Shown piece after piece: positions 1 through 8,727 of a stretch of DNA of 31,210 nt (its first letter is position 1; each line of letters opens with the position of its first letter). The notes beneath the pieces are model-generated. The model was not told the DNA's origin. It searched no databases and saw only the letters and a program-made list of their open reading frames with translations. The stretch is taken from the NCBI GenBank assembly GCA_964458775.1, contig CAYWLQ010000051.1, positions 1 to 31,210 of the forward strand, read 5' to 3'. This DNA is from CAYWLQ01 sp964458775. Lineage in GTDB: Bacteria; Myxococcota_A; Polyangia; JAAYKL01. The position numbers and the translations under genes were made by a program.

Positions 1-55
1 TTTTAAACTCCCGTAATCACTCATATTTGCATCTCAAACAGTCGAAGTCAGGAGA

Positions 56-1312
56 TTACTCGATTTTAGGTGAGTAGTCAGCATCTGATATTGCTTTAAT
101 TACATCTTGTGATGTCAAACTGTCTTTATGGTTCACATACACCAGCTTGTTGCTTAGGTCGATTCTTACAGATTCTATTCCTTCTAAAGCCTTTATTGCC
201 GATTCTACTTTATTTGCGCAATGATTGCAGGTCATGTCTTCTATTTTTATCGTAAGCATTTCTTTTGCTTTCTTTTTTTCGACAAACAGTCTTTCCGTAT
301 ACGGACTGACAATATGATATGCGATTATTCCTCCCAATACTAACGCAGATACGGTTTTGAAATATCCTATACTATCGTGTTCACAAGGTATGGATACAGC
401 GGTTAAAAAATCGGGAAAAAAACCTAAAAATTTGTCAAATATAAAGCCTGCTGTTATTGCCCCAATAATTAAAACTGCAACAAACAATGTTGTTGTTCTT
501 TTTCCTAGTATTTTTGCTATAACCGGCAATGCAGCAGCGTTAACAGCCGGACCGGCTATCAAAAACACCAGGGCCGCTCCCGGACTTAAACCTTTTGAAA
601 GCAGAGATGCGGCCATGGGAATTGATCCTGTTGCACATACATAGAGCGGAACGCCGAAAGCTGCCGCCGCAACATAAGAAACAATGCCGTAACCTAAATA
701 CTCTTCAAGAAAATCCGCAGGCATTAAATAAGTAATAGCTCCTCCCAGAATCAAACCTATAGCTAAAGATTTGGCCATACTTCCCAGAAGTTCGCCGAAT
801 CCGTAAGAAAAAGAGCTAACGACTTTTTCTTTAAGTGAAAGTTTGTTTAATGAAACAGTTGTTTGTGAAAAGTTTTCGGCGGGTTTTTCAAAATCTTCAG
901 TTTTTGTAAATGTCTCAACAATTCCGACGGTTATGCCGATAAAAAATGAAGAAATTACCCTGGCAACTGTAAAAATACCCCCCATCAAAGAGTAGGTTGC
1001 AAATATCGAATCAACTCCGGAAGTGGGAGTTGTAACAAGAAAACTGACAACAGCTCCGTTAGAAGCACCTTGTTTTTTTAGCAGCGCTGCAATTGGAAGC
1101 GTTGAACAAGAACATAAAGGCAACGGAATTCCTATTAAAGCAGCTTTTATAACAGGCTTTATTCCGGAACCGCCGAGATTGCGCGAAGCCCAATCTACAG
1201 GTAACAAAACATGAAGTAATCCCGCCGCAATTATGCCGAACAGCAAGTAAGGAGCCATTTCCGCCGTTAGACGAAAAGCAGCAATACCTATTCCTGTCAG
1301 CAGTTCTATCAT
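56..1312 (-). CDS. SO_0444-type Cu/Zn efflux permease with C-terminal HMA domain
   Basis: This is a polytopic membrane permease of the DUF318/ArsP-like superfamily, in the arrangement called the SO_0444 family of copper/zinc efflux transporters. The first 330 or so residues hold two related membrane modules. One contains the motif PLPLCSCSTLPIAALLKKQG and the other GVPLYVCATGSIPMAASLL, so each carries Cys in the expected membrane segment. Residues about 350-418 form a heavy-metal-associated (HMA) domain with the metal-binding motif MTCNHC (Cys 362 and 365). The full length of 418 residues fits a permease fused to one HMA domain. The likely role is export of a soft metal ion across the inner membrane, with the HMA domain delivering or sensing the metal in the cytoplasm. 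The metal itself cannot be read from the sequence. It is on the same strand as the fabH-like gene but has no obvious functional link to it. Confidence 0.85.
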   Translation of the reverse strand: MIELLTGIGIAAFRLTAEMAPYLLFGIIAAGLLHVLLPVDWASRNLGGSGIKPVIKAALIGIPLPLCSCSTLPIAALLKKQGASNGAVVSFLVTTPTSGVDSIFATYSLMGGIFTVARVISSFFIGITVGIVETFTKTEDFEKPAENFSQTTVSLNKLSLKEKVVSSFSYGFGELLGSMAKSLAIGLILGGAITYLMPADFLEEYLGYGIVSYVAAAAFGVPLYVCATGSIPMAASLLSKGLSPGAALVFLIAGPAVNAAALPVIAKILGKRTTTLFVAVLIIGAITAGFIFDKFLGFFPDFLTAVSIPCEHDSIGYFKTVSALVLGGIIAYHIVSPYTERLFVEKKKAKEMLTIKIEDMTCNHCANKVESAIKALEGIESVRIDLSNKLVYVNHKDSLTSQDVIKAISDADYSPKIE

Positions 1313-1381
1313 TATAGAAAGCCCGTCATCCTATCTGAGATGTGCGATCGATTTTACAATTCAGCAAATAGAAAGATGTTT

Positions 1382-2329
1382 TTACCAACGAATGATATTG
1401 CAGCCCCAGGTCATGCCTCCGCCTATTGCGGTAAAAGCCAACAGGTTGCCTCTTTTTATGCGACCTGCATCAAGCGCGTCACGCAACGCTAAGGGAATAG
1501 AAGCAGACGACGTATTTCCGTATTTAGCCAGATTGATAATTATTTTGTCCTCGGACAATCCCAATCGAGTCATTGTAGTTTGAAGAATTCTTATGTTGGC
1601 CTGATGAGGTACCAAAAAATCCAAATCTGCCACACTGTACCCGGCAGAATGCAATGTGCTTTCAGTAATATCCGCCATTTCTTTGACAGCTATTTTAAAA
1701 ACCGCTTTTCCGTTCATTCGGATAAGATCTTTTCCGTTTGTTTTTTCCGTATAAAGAATGTCAGCAAAACGCCCGTCACTTTTTAGCTGGCTGGCAATTA
1801 CTCCTCTGCTGTCATCTTCGGAAGCACTTAACACCAAAGCACCTGCCGCATCTCCGAATAAAACACAGGTATTCCTATCATCCCAATCAAGAATACGTGA
1901 GGCTATTTCCGAACCCACAATAAGAACATTTTGAACCTGACCTTTTTCAATCATCAGTGAACCAATATTAACAGCGTAGGGAATAAAACCGCACACAGCA
2001 GTCAAATCAAAAGCGGCACAAGGAGGTACTCCCAATTTTCTTTGAACATGAACTGCCATGGCCGGAAACAATTGATCAGGACACATTGAACCGCAGATTA
2101 TGCAATCTATGTCTTCGGGTTGCAATCCGGCTTCGTTTAAAGCAGACAGAGCAGCGCGCACTCCAATGTCAGACGGCTGTAGGTTTGAATCATCAATAAT
2201 ATGACGCTCTTCAATTCCGCTTCGGGTTCGGATCCATTCGTCACTGGTATCAACCAGTTTTTCAAGATCAAAATTAGTAACTATTTTTTCGGGGACATAA
2301 GCGCCCACGCCGCTGATACATGCTCTCAT
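1382..2329 (-). CDS. fabH: 3-oxoacyl-ACP synthase III (FabH-like)
   Basis: This is a thiolase-fold ketoacyl-ACP synthase III, which condenses acetyl- or another acyl-CoA with malonyl-ACP to start fatty acid synthesis. The 315-residue length is normal. The N-terminal pattern GVGAYVPEKIVTN and DEWIRTRSGIEERH is typical. The catalytic triad is visible as Cys113 (in LTAVCGF), His242 (in VPHQANIRI) and Asn272 (in YGNTSSASIPLAL). The C-terminus GGGMTWGCNIIRW is also typical (family consensus GxG-x-TWG). The residues around Cys113 read A-V-C-G-F instead of the common A-A-C-S/A-G-F, a small departure that could affect acyl preference. No other fatty acid genes are adjacent, so it may start a special chain rather than bulk synthesis. 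The start has only a weak ribosome site but agrees with the family N-terminus. Confidence 0.9.
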   Translation of the reverse strand: MRACISGVGAYVPEKIVTNFDLEKLVDTSDEWIRTRSGIEERHIIDDSNLQPSDIGVRAALSALNEAGLQPEDIDCIICGSMCPDQLFPAMAVHVQRKLGVPPCAAFDLTAVCGFIPYAVNIGSLMIEKGQVQNVLIVGSEIASRILDWDDRNTCVLFGDAAGALVLSASEDDSRGVIASQLKSDGRFADILYTEKTNGKDLIRMNGKAVFKIAVKEMADITESTLHSAGYSVADLDFLVPHQANIRILQTTMTRLGLSEDKIIINLAKYGNTSSASIPLALRDALDAGRIKRGNLLAFTAIGGGMTWGCNIIRW

Positions 2330-2736
2330 TCCATACTCAAAATTCTATTTTCGACAATTTTTCATTCCACGATTAAAAAGAAATCTCACTATGATACCCA
2401 ATCGTATTAATAATCCACCAAAAAACGCGAACAGTGCATACCACTATTCATTTTTACCGAGAACTGAAAAATATTCTTTCTGCTATAAAACAACCAAAAA
2501 GTTACAAATAAGGCGAATATTTTTAGACAATTAGGGCTGTTGATTATTTGCAATCTATTTTTATAAAAACCCCGATATCTTTCGGTTTGTTTCTTTGACT
2601 TGACGTCTTTTAGAAAGATAAAGCACAATAGAGATAATGTGAATTTATCAAAATATTTATATATAAAGACTAAACAGATGTGAATTCTTGCCGCTATAGT
2701 CGGATAGGAACAATTGAGTGCCGAAGGAAACAACCG
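2330..2736. other. Divergent intergenic region, AT-rich
   Basis: About 400 bases lie between the divergent fabH and the chemosensory operon. Reading frames across it are open but have no codon structure, homology or ribosome site that I recognise. It must hold the promoters for both directions. A possible plus-strand promoter is TTGACG at 2600-2605 with CACAAT at 2624-2629 (spacing 18), which is weak. I see no sigma-54 or sigma-28 consensus and no stable hairpin. Confidence 0.4.
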
Positions 2737-3132
2737 ATGCCGAGCAAAATTCTAATTGTTGATGACACTGAAACCATGCGTCTTTATGAACACATGTTAC
2801 TTTCCGGTCAGGGATATGAATTGGACATGGCCGAGAACGGTGTTCAAGCATTGGAAAAGGTCAAGAGTTTTAAACCGGATTTGGTATTGATGGATATTAT
2901 GATGCCTGAAATGGATGGTATTGAGTGCTGTCGACGCATCAAATCAGATCCTGTAATGAAAAAAACAAAGGTGGTTATAGTTACCACAAAAAGTGAATAC
3001 GGTAAGGTTAAGGAGGCATTTGCAGCCGGATGTGATGATTATGTGACAAAGCCTATTAATAGAGTAGAGCTTTTATCTAAGATGACCGAGCTTCTAAAGT
3101 TCGTACAGCTTAGACAATTGCTAAACAACTAG
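2737..3132 (+). CDS. Single-domain CheY-like response regulator
   Basis: This is a 131-residue stand-alone receiver domain. The start at 2737 (MPSKILIVDD) is preferred over an upstream ATG at 2680, because GAAGGA at 2723-2728 sits 8 bases before it and the family N-terminus begins here. The phosphorylation pocket is complete: Asp9/Asp10, phospho-acceptor Asp53 (in LVLMDIMMPEMDG), Thr83/84 and Lys105 (in YVTKP). It has no output domain, so it should work by binding a partner protein after phosphorylation by the CheA-type kinase of the same operon. It is the first gene of a six-gene run on the plus strand. A motor-binding role cannot be assumed, since no flagellar genes are in view. Confidence 0.92.
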   Translation: MPSKILIVDDTETMRLYEHMLLSGQGYELDMAENGVQALEKVKSFKPDLVLMDIMMPEMDGIECCRRIKSDPVMKKTKVVIVTTKSEYGKVKEAFAAGCDDYVTKPINRVELLSKMTELLKFVQLRQLLNN

Positions 3133-3156
3133 CTGACTGAGAGAAAATCACATTTC

Positions 3157-3780
3157 ATGCCGACAGCAGATAACCAAAGTAAACCAAAACCTATAAAGGA
3201 CGAACTTGAAGAACTAAAGCAAGCAGAGAAAAGAGTTGCTGATTTAAAAAGACAACTTTTGGAGGCACCTTCTTCTATTATTAACAAGGAGGTCTTGAAA
3301 GGTGATTCATTATCTTTTCTTATTGCGTTTGTTCAGGGTATTCACTTTGCAATTCCGGTTACACTAGTTGAGGAGGTCATTGAAATGGTCGGTACTCATA
3401 CAATGACCGACTCAATTCCCGAAATTATTGGTCTTATAGACTATCATGGAGAATTAATAGCCCTATTTGACTTTGCACAATTGGCAGGCATGCAAGAGGA
3501 ACCAATAACTCCCGACAATACGATAATCATCTGCACAGCAAATGAAAAAAAATTTGCAATTATGGTGAACGATGTTGTGGATGTTGTCTTTGCAGCTAAG
3601 AAACATGTGCAAATATCAGATCAAATTTTTTCAGGTATTATGAGAGAGATTGCTGTGTTGAAAATAGAAACAGGGTCTTTTTCGATTATCGATTTGTGGT
3701 CATCTGTTTTGGCTTTGTCAGAGAAACAAATAACTCATGAGCACGAAAAAAAACCAATTTCAAACAAGGTTTCTAATTAA
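3157..3780 (+). CDS. CheW-type adaptor with N-terminal coiled coil
   Basis: This 207-residue protein has a charged helical N-terminus (residues about 12-45, heptad-like KDELEELKQAEKRVADLKRQ) followed by a CheW/SH3-like domain. The domain is recognisable from SFLIAFVQGIHFAIPVTLVEEVIEM, PEIIGLIDYHGELIALFDF and the later MVNDVVDVV strand. CheW proteins couple receptors to the CheA kinase. The coiled-coil extension is not part of classical CheW and could mediate dimerisation or attachment to the array. It starts 24 bases after the response regulator gene. Its stop is followed after 3 bases by the cheR start, which suggests translational coupling. It is one of two CheW paralogues in the operon, as with FrzA and FrzB in Myxococcus. 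Confidence 0.88.
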   Translation: MPTADNQSKPKPIKDELEELKQAEKRVADLKRQLLEAPSSIINKEVLKGDSLSFLIAFVQGIHFAIPVTLVEEVIEMVGTHTMTDSIPEIIGLIDYHGELIALFDFAQLAGMQEEPITPDNTIIICTANEKKFAIMVNDVVDVVFAAKKHVQISDQIFSGIMREIAVLKIETGSFSIIDLWSSVLALSEKQITHEHEKKPISNKVSN

Positions 3781-3783
3781 ACT

Positions 3784-5196
3784 ATGAGAGAAGACACCGG
3801 CTTAACATCTTTCAAGTTCTCACTGTCTGATACAGAATTTACTAATCTTACCAAAGTAATTGAACGAAAAACGGGGCTTATGTTCACTCGCGAAAAACAG
3901 CGCGAACTTCAAATTAAGCTCGACAAATTGAAAACAACCGTTATTCCGAATAGTACATCAGAGTTAATTTGCGCTGCCAAAGAATCTAACGATGTTCTGC
4001 AAAAAATTGTCAATGTTCTAACTGTGGGAGAGAGCTATTTTTTTCGCAACAAACCTCATTTTAGTGTTCTAAGAAAACATGTTTTTCCCAGACTTATAGA
4101 AGATGCGCAACGAACTAAGTCACTTCATATATGGTGTGCAGGATGTGCCGGAGGAGAAGAACCCTATTCTATTGCCATTCTTTTAAAGGATGAATTTCCC
4201 TTTACTCAAGAATGGAACATTAAACTGACAGCAACTGATATTAATACTGATTTTTTGACAAGAGCGAGAGCCGGAGTATTTCGCAAGTGGTCATTTAGAG
4301 GTGTTGATGAAAGTATTATTCGCAAACATTTTGATTCCAAAGATAATGAAGAGTTTTTTCTCCACGATGATATAAAACAGGCAGTAAATTTTCAGCGTTT
4401 TAATTTGTTTGACTTCTTAAACGGCGAACGTCTATTTGAAGACAGAGTCGATCTGCTGTTATGCAGAAACGTTCTTATTTATTTTCCGTTTCAAATTTCT
4501 GACCGCATTGTTTCCGAATTTTCTGAAGTTCTTCGTCCGGGAGGCTATCTATTTGTAGGTCACTCTGAAGCATTCCCGGCATTGGGAAACCTTGAGGCTA
4601 TTTATTCTGATGCAACTTACTACTATCGCAAACACCAAGCAGATTCCGAAATTCCTATTCCGGTTTCTGTTCCGTTAACTGCTTCTATTCCCGGACTCGG
4701 TATTTCGTCTGCGGTTGTACGAAACTCCATGATGCCAAAAAGCGGCTTCTTCAGGCGTGTTTCAAAACTGCCGAGCATCCTTCCTTTCTTCAATGTAAAA
4801 GAGACTTTGGATAAGGCACGGGAACTTGCTGATAACGGATGCACAGCGGATGCTCTTTCTATGCTTCAGAGATTGACGGAAGGTGAGCTGAGACTTGATC
4901 ACAGAGCACATTTTTTGTCCGCTCTAATTGCCGACCAAGCAGGTTATTCGATTAGAGCCTCTGATAGTCTAAAACGAGCTATTTTTTTACAAAAAAACTT
5001 TGTTGTAGGTCATTACTATTTAGGAGTTATTTGTCTTAGAGAAGGAAATAACATTGACGCTAAAAGACACCTAAAAAATGTTGTTAAGCTTCTTGATGAA
5101 TTACAACCTGATACAGAACTGGAAGAAGCCGAGGGTCTAACAGCCGGAAGATTGTCTGAAATTGTAAACAGTCTTTTTATGGAGATTGAGATTTAG
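3784..5196 (+). CDS. cheR: CheR methyltransferase with C-terminal TPR-like region
   Basis: This is a SAM-dependent glutamate methyltransferase that methylates chemoreceptors for adaptation. Residues about 10-75 are the helical CheR N-terminal domain. The catalytic domain has the SAM-binding stretch IWCAGCAGGEEPYSIAILL, the LLLCRNVLIYF motif and RPGGYLFVGHSEAF. Residues after about 280 are a linker with low-complexity Pro/Ser. Then a helical repeat region (HFLSALIADQAGYSIRASDS and VGHYYLGVICLREGNNIDAK) looks like two or three TPR units. The 470-residue length and CheR-TPR architecture match FrzF-type methyltransferases, where the TPR part modulates access to receptor sites. The ribosome site is weak, and the start lies 3 bases after the upstream stop. 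Confidence 0.92.
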   Translation: MREDTGLTSFKFSLSDTEFTNLTKVIERKTGLMFTREKQRELQIKLDKLKTTVIPNSTSELICAAKESNDVLQKIVNVLTVGESYFFRNKPHFSVLRKHVFPRLIEDAQRTKSLHIWCAGCAGGEEPYSIAILLKDEFPFTQEWNIKLTATDINTDFLTRARAGVFRKWSFRGVDESIIRKHFDSKDNEEFFLHDDIKQAVNFQRFNLFDFLNGERLFEDRVDLLLCRNVLIYFPFQISDRIVSEFSEVLRPGGYLFVGHSEAFPALGNLEAIYSDATYYYRKHQADSEIPIPVSVPLTASIPGLGISSAVVRNSMMPKSGFFRRVSKLPSILPFFNVKETLDKARELADNGCTADALSMLQRLTEGELRLDHRAHFLSALIADQAGYSIRASDSLKRAIFLQKNFVVGHYYLGVICLREGNNIDAKRHLKNVVKLLDELQPDTELEEAEGLTAGRLSEIVNSLFMEIEI

Positions 5197-5220
5197 TGTA
5201 AAAGGAGAGGAACAGCAGCT

Positions 5221-5742
5221 GTGATAAATGAAGATAAACAAAAGCTTCTTCAAAAACGTGCTGAGATTTTAGCTCGTCCCCCTGAAAAAGACGTTTTACA
5301 GAAAGGGATGAAAAATCTGCTTGTTTTTATTTTAATGGGCAAACGATACGCTCTTCCTCTAATAAATATTGTTGCTGTGACTAGAATACAGGAGATTACG
5401 TCTATACCTTCAGCTCCTAGGCATATTCCGGGTATTATTAGGAGGAGAGGTGAATCGATAGGGTTGGTTAACCTTGCCTATTTTTTTAACGCTGAAAGAA
5501 GCGGTATATCCGATTCTGATTTTGCGGTGATTGTCAATGCCGCCAGAATGCGATTTGCATTACAGGTTGAAGATATTGTAGGAGCTTTAACAGTTAAAGA
5601 ATCTGATTTGTTTAGTCCTCAGGGAAACTTTGACCCTGCTCAGATTCCTTATGTATCATCAGTAATGTTGGACGGGTTAGTAGTTCTCGATTTGGAGTCT
5701 TTGACACAGGCAAAGGGATTTGTAGCGGAAAAGAGCATATAG
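5221..5742 (+). CDS. cheW: CheW-type adaptor, second copy
   Basis: This is a 173-residue CheW domain protein starting with GTG. The start is supported by a strong ribosome site, AAAGGAGAGG at 5201-5210, about 10 bases upstream. The fold is visible in NLLVFILMGKRYALPLINIVAVTRI, PRHIPGIIRRRGESIGLVNLAYFF and the C-terminal LVVLDLESL strand. It should link receptors to the kinase encoded next. It differs clearly from the first CheW in the operon, so the two may occupy different positions in the array (one kinase adaptor, one that modulates), as proposed for FrzA and FrzB. Confidence 0.9.
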   Translation: MINEDKQKLLQKRAEILARPPEKDVLQKGMKNLLVFILMGKRYALPLINIVAVTRIQEITSIPSAPRHIPGIIRRRGESIGLVNLAYFFNAERSGISDSDFAVIVNAARMRFALQVEDIVGALTVKESDLFSPQGNFDPAQIPYVSSVMLDGLVVLDLESLTQAKGFVAEKSI

Positions 5743-5764
5743 CAGAAGAACAAACGGAACACAT

Positions 5765-8713
5765 ATGACACTTGATGCCGACCAAATGAAAGAGCTTTGC
5801 GAAATATTTAAGAACGAAGCTTTCGGTCACATAAAAGCTGTGGCTAAGATTCTTATACAGTTGGCAGATGAAGGTACAGACAATGCTGTTGTCAAACTAA
5901 GCAAAGCATATGGAGAAATGCACGGAATAAAAGGGTCTGCCAATACGATTGGTGCAAGGCGGATCTTTTTGTTATCTGAAAGATTGGAAGAAGCATTGCA
6001 CGCTATTACGCGTGAACAACTTGAGCTTTCCTACCAGGATGTAGATTTGCTTTTGGAAGGATTGGACGCAGTTCGATGTGCAGTTGATGATTTGGGGAAT
6101 GATGTATTGGAGCCTGAAAAAGTATTTCCCAAAGACGAAATTGTTTTAAACAACCTGCAAGATTTCATTAACTCAGTACACTTGCGTTCGGCATCTGATC
6201 AAACCAGATCAGTTAGCGAAATCGAACCTTCTGAAAAGGAAATAGTTTCAAACATCAGCGGTGTTCCTTCTCGCTCAAGCGGAGCCCCAGGCAAAAGCGG
6301 TTTACCTTTCCGTACAACTAGAACATCCAATGTCGGCTCTACTTCTGTACGTGGAGGAATTAGAATATCTTCCAAACCGGCAACACCAAGAATTTCAGTT
6401 ACTCCCTCTTCTCATAGAGAACTTGATATTCCTAAGGATCAGCTCCAATATTTGGTTTCGGTTTTCCAAACTGAAGCTGCAGAACATATTAAATCTTTAG
6501 CTGAAATGCTTTTTAATTTGGAAGACGGTCAGGGAGATATTTCTCAAATTCTTGTCAACGCTTTTCGACAAGCACATAGCCTTAAGGGATCTGCCGGCAC
6601 AATCGGCTTTGATCGAGTGGCGACTGTAACACATGCTCTTGAAGATGCTCTTGGAGCGCTGCAAAAGAATCAGAAAAAAATATCACCTGAAATAACTGAT
6701 GTTTTGCTGGACACTCTAGAGATTATTCGTCATTCGGTAAAAGAATCTCAAATAGGTGAATCCAAGTTATCTGAGAAAGAATCAGAAAGCGCTGCTAAAT
6801 GCCGAAAGATCGCAGCAGATCTTTCCAACGTTATTCAAGAAGAAGCTTTGCGTAACGTTAAATCAAAATCGTTGCTGCCTTCCCCTCCCGACAAAGAAGA
6901 GGTAGAAAGCAAAAAAATAGAAACAAAGCAGGAAAAGGTTGAACCGGAATCTGCGCCTGCTGCGCCGAGTGCTGCTTCTACAAAAGACGAATTTATTCGT
7001 GTTTCAGAAGACAGCATAGAAAACCTTATCGGACATATCGGTGAATTGTTTGAGGCACATTTACACTTATCATCAGTAAACAACGATTTAGAACGTTTGG
7101 ATGTCGGTGCAGAGAACGTGTGTCGGCTAATTCAAGGATGGGCTGACAGAAAAACTTCATCGCAAAATCAACATCTTCTTGTCAAAGGCGAATTAGAGAG
7201 CATTTTAGACGCAGTACGAGCCTTAAAAGCTCAAGCTGCTTTGGCGGCAAAGCGTTTTAAACGTGATGAGCGAGAGTTTTCAAAATTAATTCAGGTATCC
7301 AGAGACGCTTTGCAAAAAATTAGACTTGCCCCTGTTTCAACTATATTTGTTATGATTCGACGACAAGTTAGAGAAATATGCCGCGTTACCAATAAGAGAG
7401 TTGAATTGTTTCTTGACGGCGGAGAATATGCAGTAGATCGCAAGGTTTTAGAAGCTATTGAAGACCCATTGATTCACTTGATACGCAATGCAGTCGATCA
7501 TGGTATTGAAGATAGTGAAACCAGATTGCAAGTCGGCAAATCAGAACGAGGAAAGCTCAGCGTGATTGCTCGGCACGTCGGTGATGCGGTTGAGTTGGTC
7601 ATAAGTGACGATGGAAAGGGCATAGATCCTGAAAAAATCAGAGAGACTATTCGCAAGAAAAATATGATGAAACCGGCGGACATCGATAATCTAACCAAAG
7701 ATCAATTGTTAGATTTTCTGTTTGAATCCGGTTTTACCACTACTTCCGGGGTTTCCAAAATTTCCGGCAGAGGGGTGGGCTTGGATGTTGTTAAATTTAC
7801 AATGGAACGTCTTGGCGGTGAGGTTAGAATAGGCGGAAAGCTTGGTCTTGGAACAACGTTTACTCTGCGTTTACCTTTGTCAATGTCAACTTTGCGATGT
7901 TTATTGGTTAGAGTTTCAGGACGAATTATGGCGATTCCGGCTTCCAATGTTGACAAGGTTATTTTATTGAATCCCTCAACAATTCAAAATGTCGGCGGCG
8001 GCGAAACAGTTGTCTATAACAAGCAAAGCATCGCATTGTCTAAGATGTCTAATCTTTTGCATTTAACTGAGGTACCCAGGCCGAAAAACGAAATGCGAGT
8101 TATTGTTATTGTTTCATTCGGTGAGCGAAGGGTCGCTTTTGATGTGGATGATATTGTGGAGTATACTCAGCTTATTTTACGTCCTTTGGGGGATTTGTTA
8201 GAACGTGTATCTTATGTATCCGGAGTTTCGCTACTCGGATCCGGAGAAGTTGCGCTTGTACTTAATCCCTCAGATTTGGTTCGTTCAGGAGGAGGCCAAA
8301 AAGGCCTGTCTGCTACAACAAAGATGGCGGGAAAAGTTTCTAAGTCCGCTGCTAGTATTTTGGTGGTTGATGATTCTATGACTACACGAACATTGGAAAA
8401 GTCATTATTAGAAGCTGCCGGATACAATGTTATGACAGCTCAAGACGGATATCAGGCATTGGACATTGTCAGCTCAAAACGGTGTGATTTGGTTGTTTCA
8501 GATATACAAATGCCAAATATGGACGGGCTGACTCTAGCTAGAACCATAAAATCTCAATACAGATACCTAAAAATTCCAGTAATACTTGTTTCTTCTTTAG
8601 GTTCAGATGAGGACAAAATGAGAGGAATGGAGTCCGGTGCAGATGCGTATATAGTAAAGAAAGATTTGTCTCAAAAGGAGCTGATTTCTACAATAGAGCA
8701 GTTGCTCGGATAG
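5765..8713 (+). CDS. cheA: Hybrid CheA kinase with two Hpt domains and a receiver domain
   Basis: This is a 982-residue CheA-type histidine kinase. In order: Hpt 1 with phospho-accepting His53 (in MHGIKGSANTIGA); a Ser/Thr/Pro-rich linker; Hpt 2 with His271 (in HSLKGSAGTIGFD); a charged Pro/Glu/Lys linker; a P3-like dimerisation helix region; and an ATPase domain with N box HLIRNAVDHGIE, G1 SDDGKGIDPEKI and G2 GRGVGLDVV. A CheW-like P5 domain follows (RCLLVRVSGRIMAIPASNVDKV). The C-terminal receiver has Asp-Asp in ILVVDDSMTTR and phospho-acceptor Asp913 (in SDIQMPNMDG). The fused receiver could act as a phosphate sink or internal output, as in FrzE. Two intact Hpt domains allow two phosphate routes, for example one to the fused receiver and one to the free response regulators. 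No obvious P2 domain is seen. Confidence 0.95.
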   Translation: MTLDADQMKELCEIFKNEAFGHIKAVAKILIQLADEGTDNAVVKLSKAYGEMHGIKGSANTIGARRIFLLSERLEEALHAITREQLELSYQDVDLLLEGLDAVRCAVDDLGNDVLEPEKVFPKDEIVLNNLQDFINSVHLRSASDQTRSVSEIEPSEKEIVSNISGVPSRSSGAPGKSGLPFRTTRTSNVGSTSVRGGIRISSKPATPRISVTPSSHRELDIPKDQLQYLVSVFQTEAAEHIKSLAEMLFNLEDGQGDISQILVNAFRQAHSLKGSAGTIGFDRVATVTHALEDALGALQKNQKKISPEITDVLLDTLEIIRHSVKESQIGESKLSEKESESAAKCRKIAADLSNVIQEEALRNVKSKSLLPSPPDKEEVESKKIETKQEKVEPESAPAAPSAASTKDEFIRVSEDSIENLIGHIGELFEAHLHLSSVNNDLERLDVGAENVCRLIQGWADRKTSSQNQHLLVKGELESILDAVRALKAQAALAAKRFKRDEREFSKLIQVSRDALQKIRLAPVSTIFVMIRRQVREICRVTNKRVELFLDGGEYAVDRKVLEAIEDPLIHLIRNAVDHGIEDSETRLQVGKSERGKLSVIARHVGDAVELVISDDGKGIDPEKIRETIRKKNMMKPADIDNLTKDQLLDFLFESGFTTTSGVSKISGRGVGLDVVKFTMERLGGEVRIGGKLGLGTTFTLRLPLSMSTLRCLLVRVSGRIMAIPASNVDKVILLNPSTIQNVGGGETVVYNKQSIALSKMSNLLHLTEVPRPKNEMRVIVIVSFGERRVAFDVDDIVEYTQLILRPLGDLLERVSYVSGVSLLGSGEVALVLNPSDLVRSGGGQKGLSATTKMAGKVSKSAASILVVDDSMTTRTLEKSLLEAAGYNVMTAQDGYQALDIVSSKRCDLVVSDIQMPNMDGLTLARTIKSQYRYLKIPVILVSSLGSDEDKMRGMESGADAYIVKKDLSQKELISTIEQLLG

Positions 8714-8727
8714 GACGGCTATAGGAG

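Noticed and set aside
2407..2733. 108-codon minus-strand frame upstream of fabH
   Set aside because: AT-rich, no ribosome site, no recognisable pattern, and it occupies the region where divergent promoters must lie.
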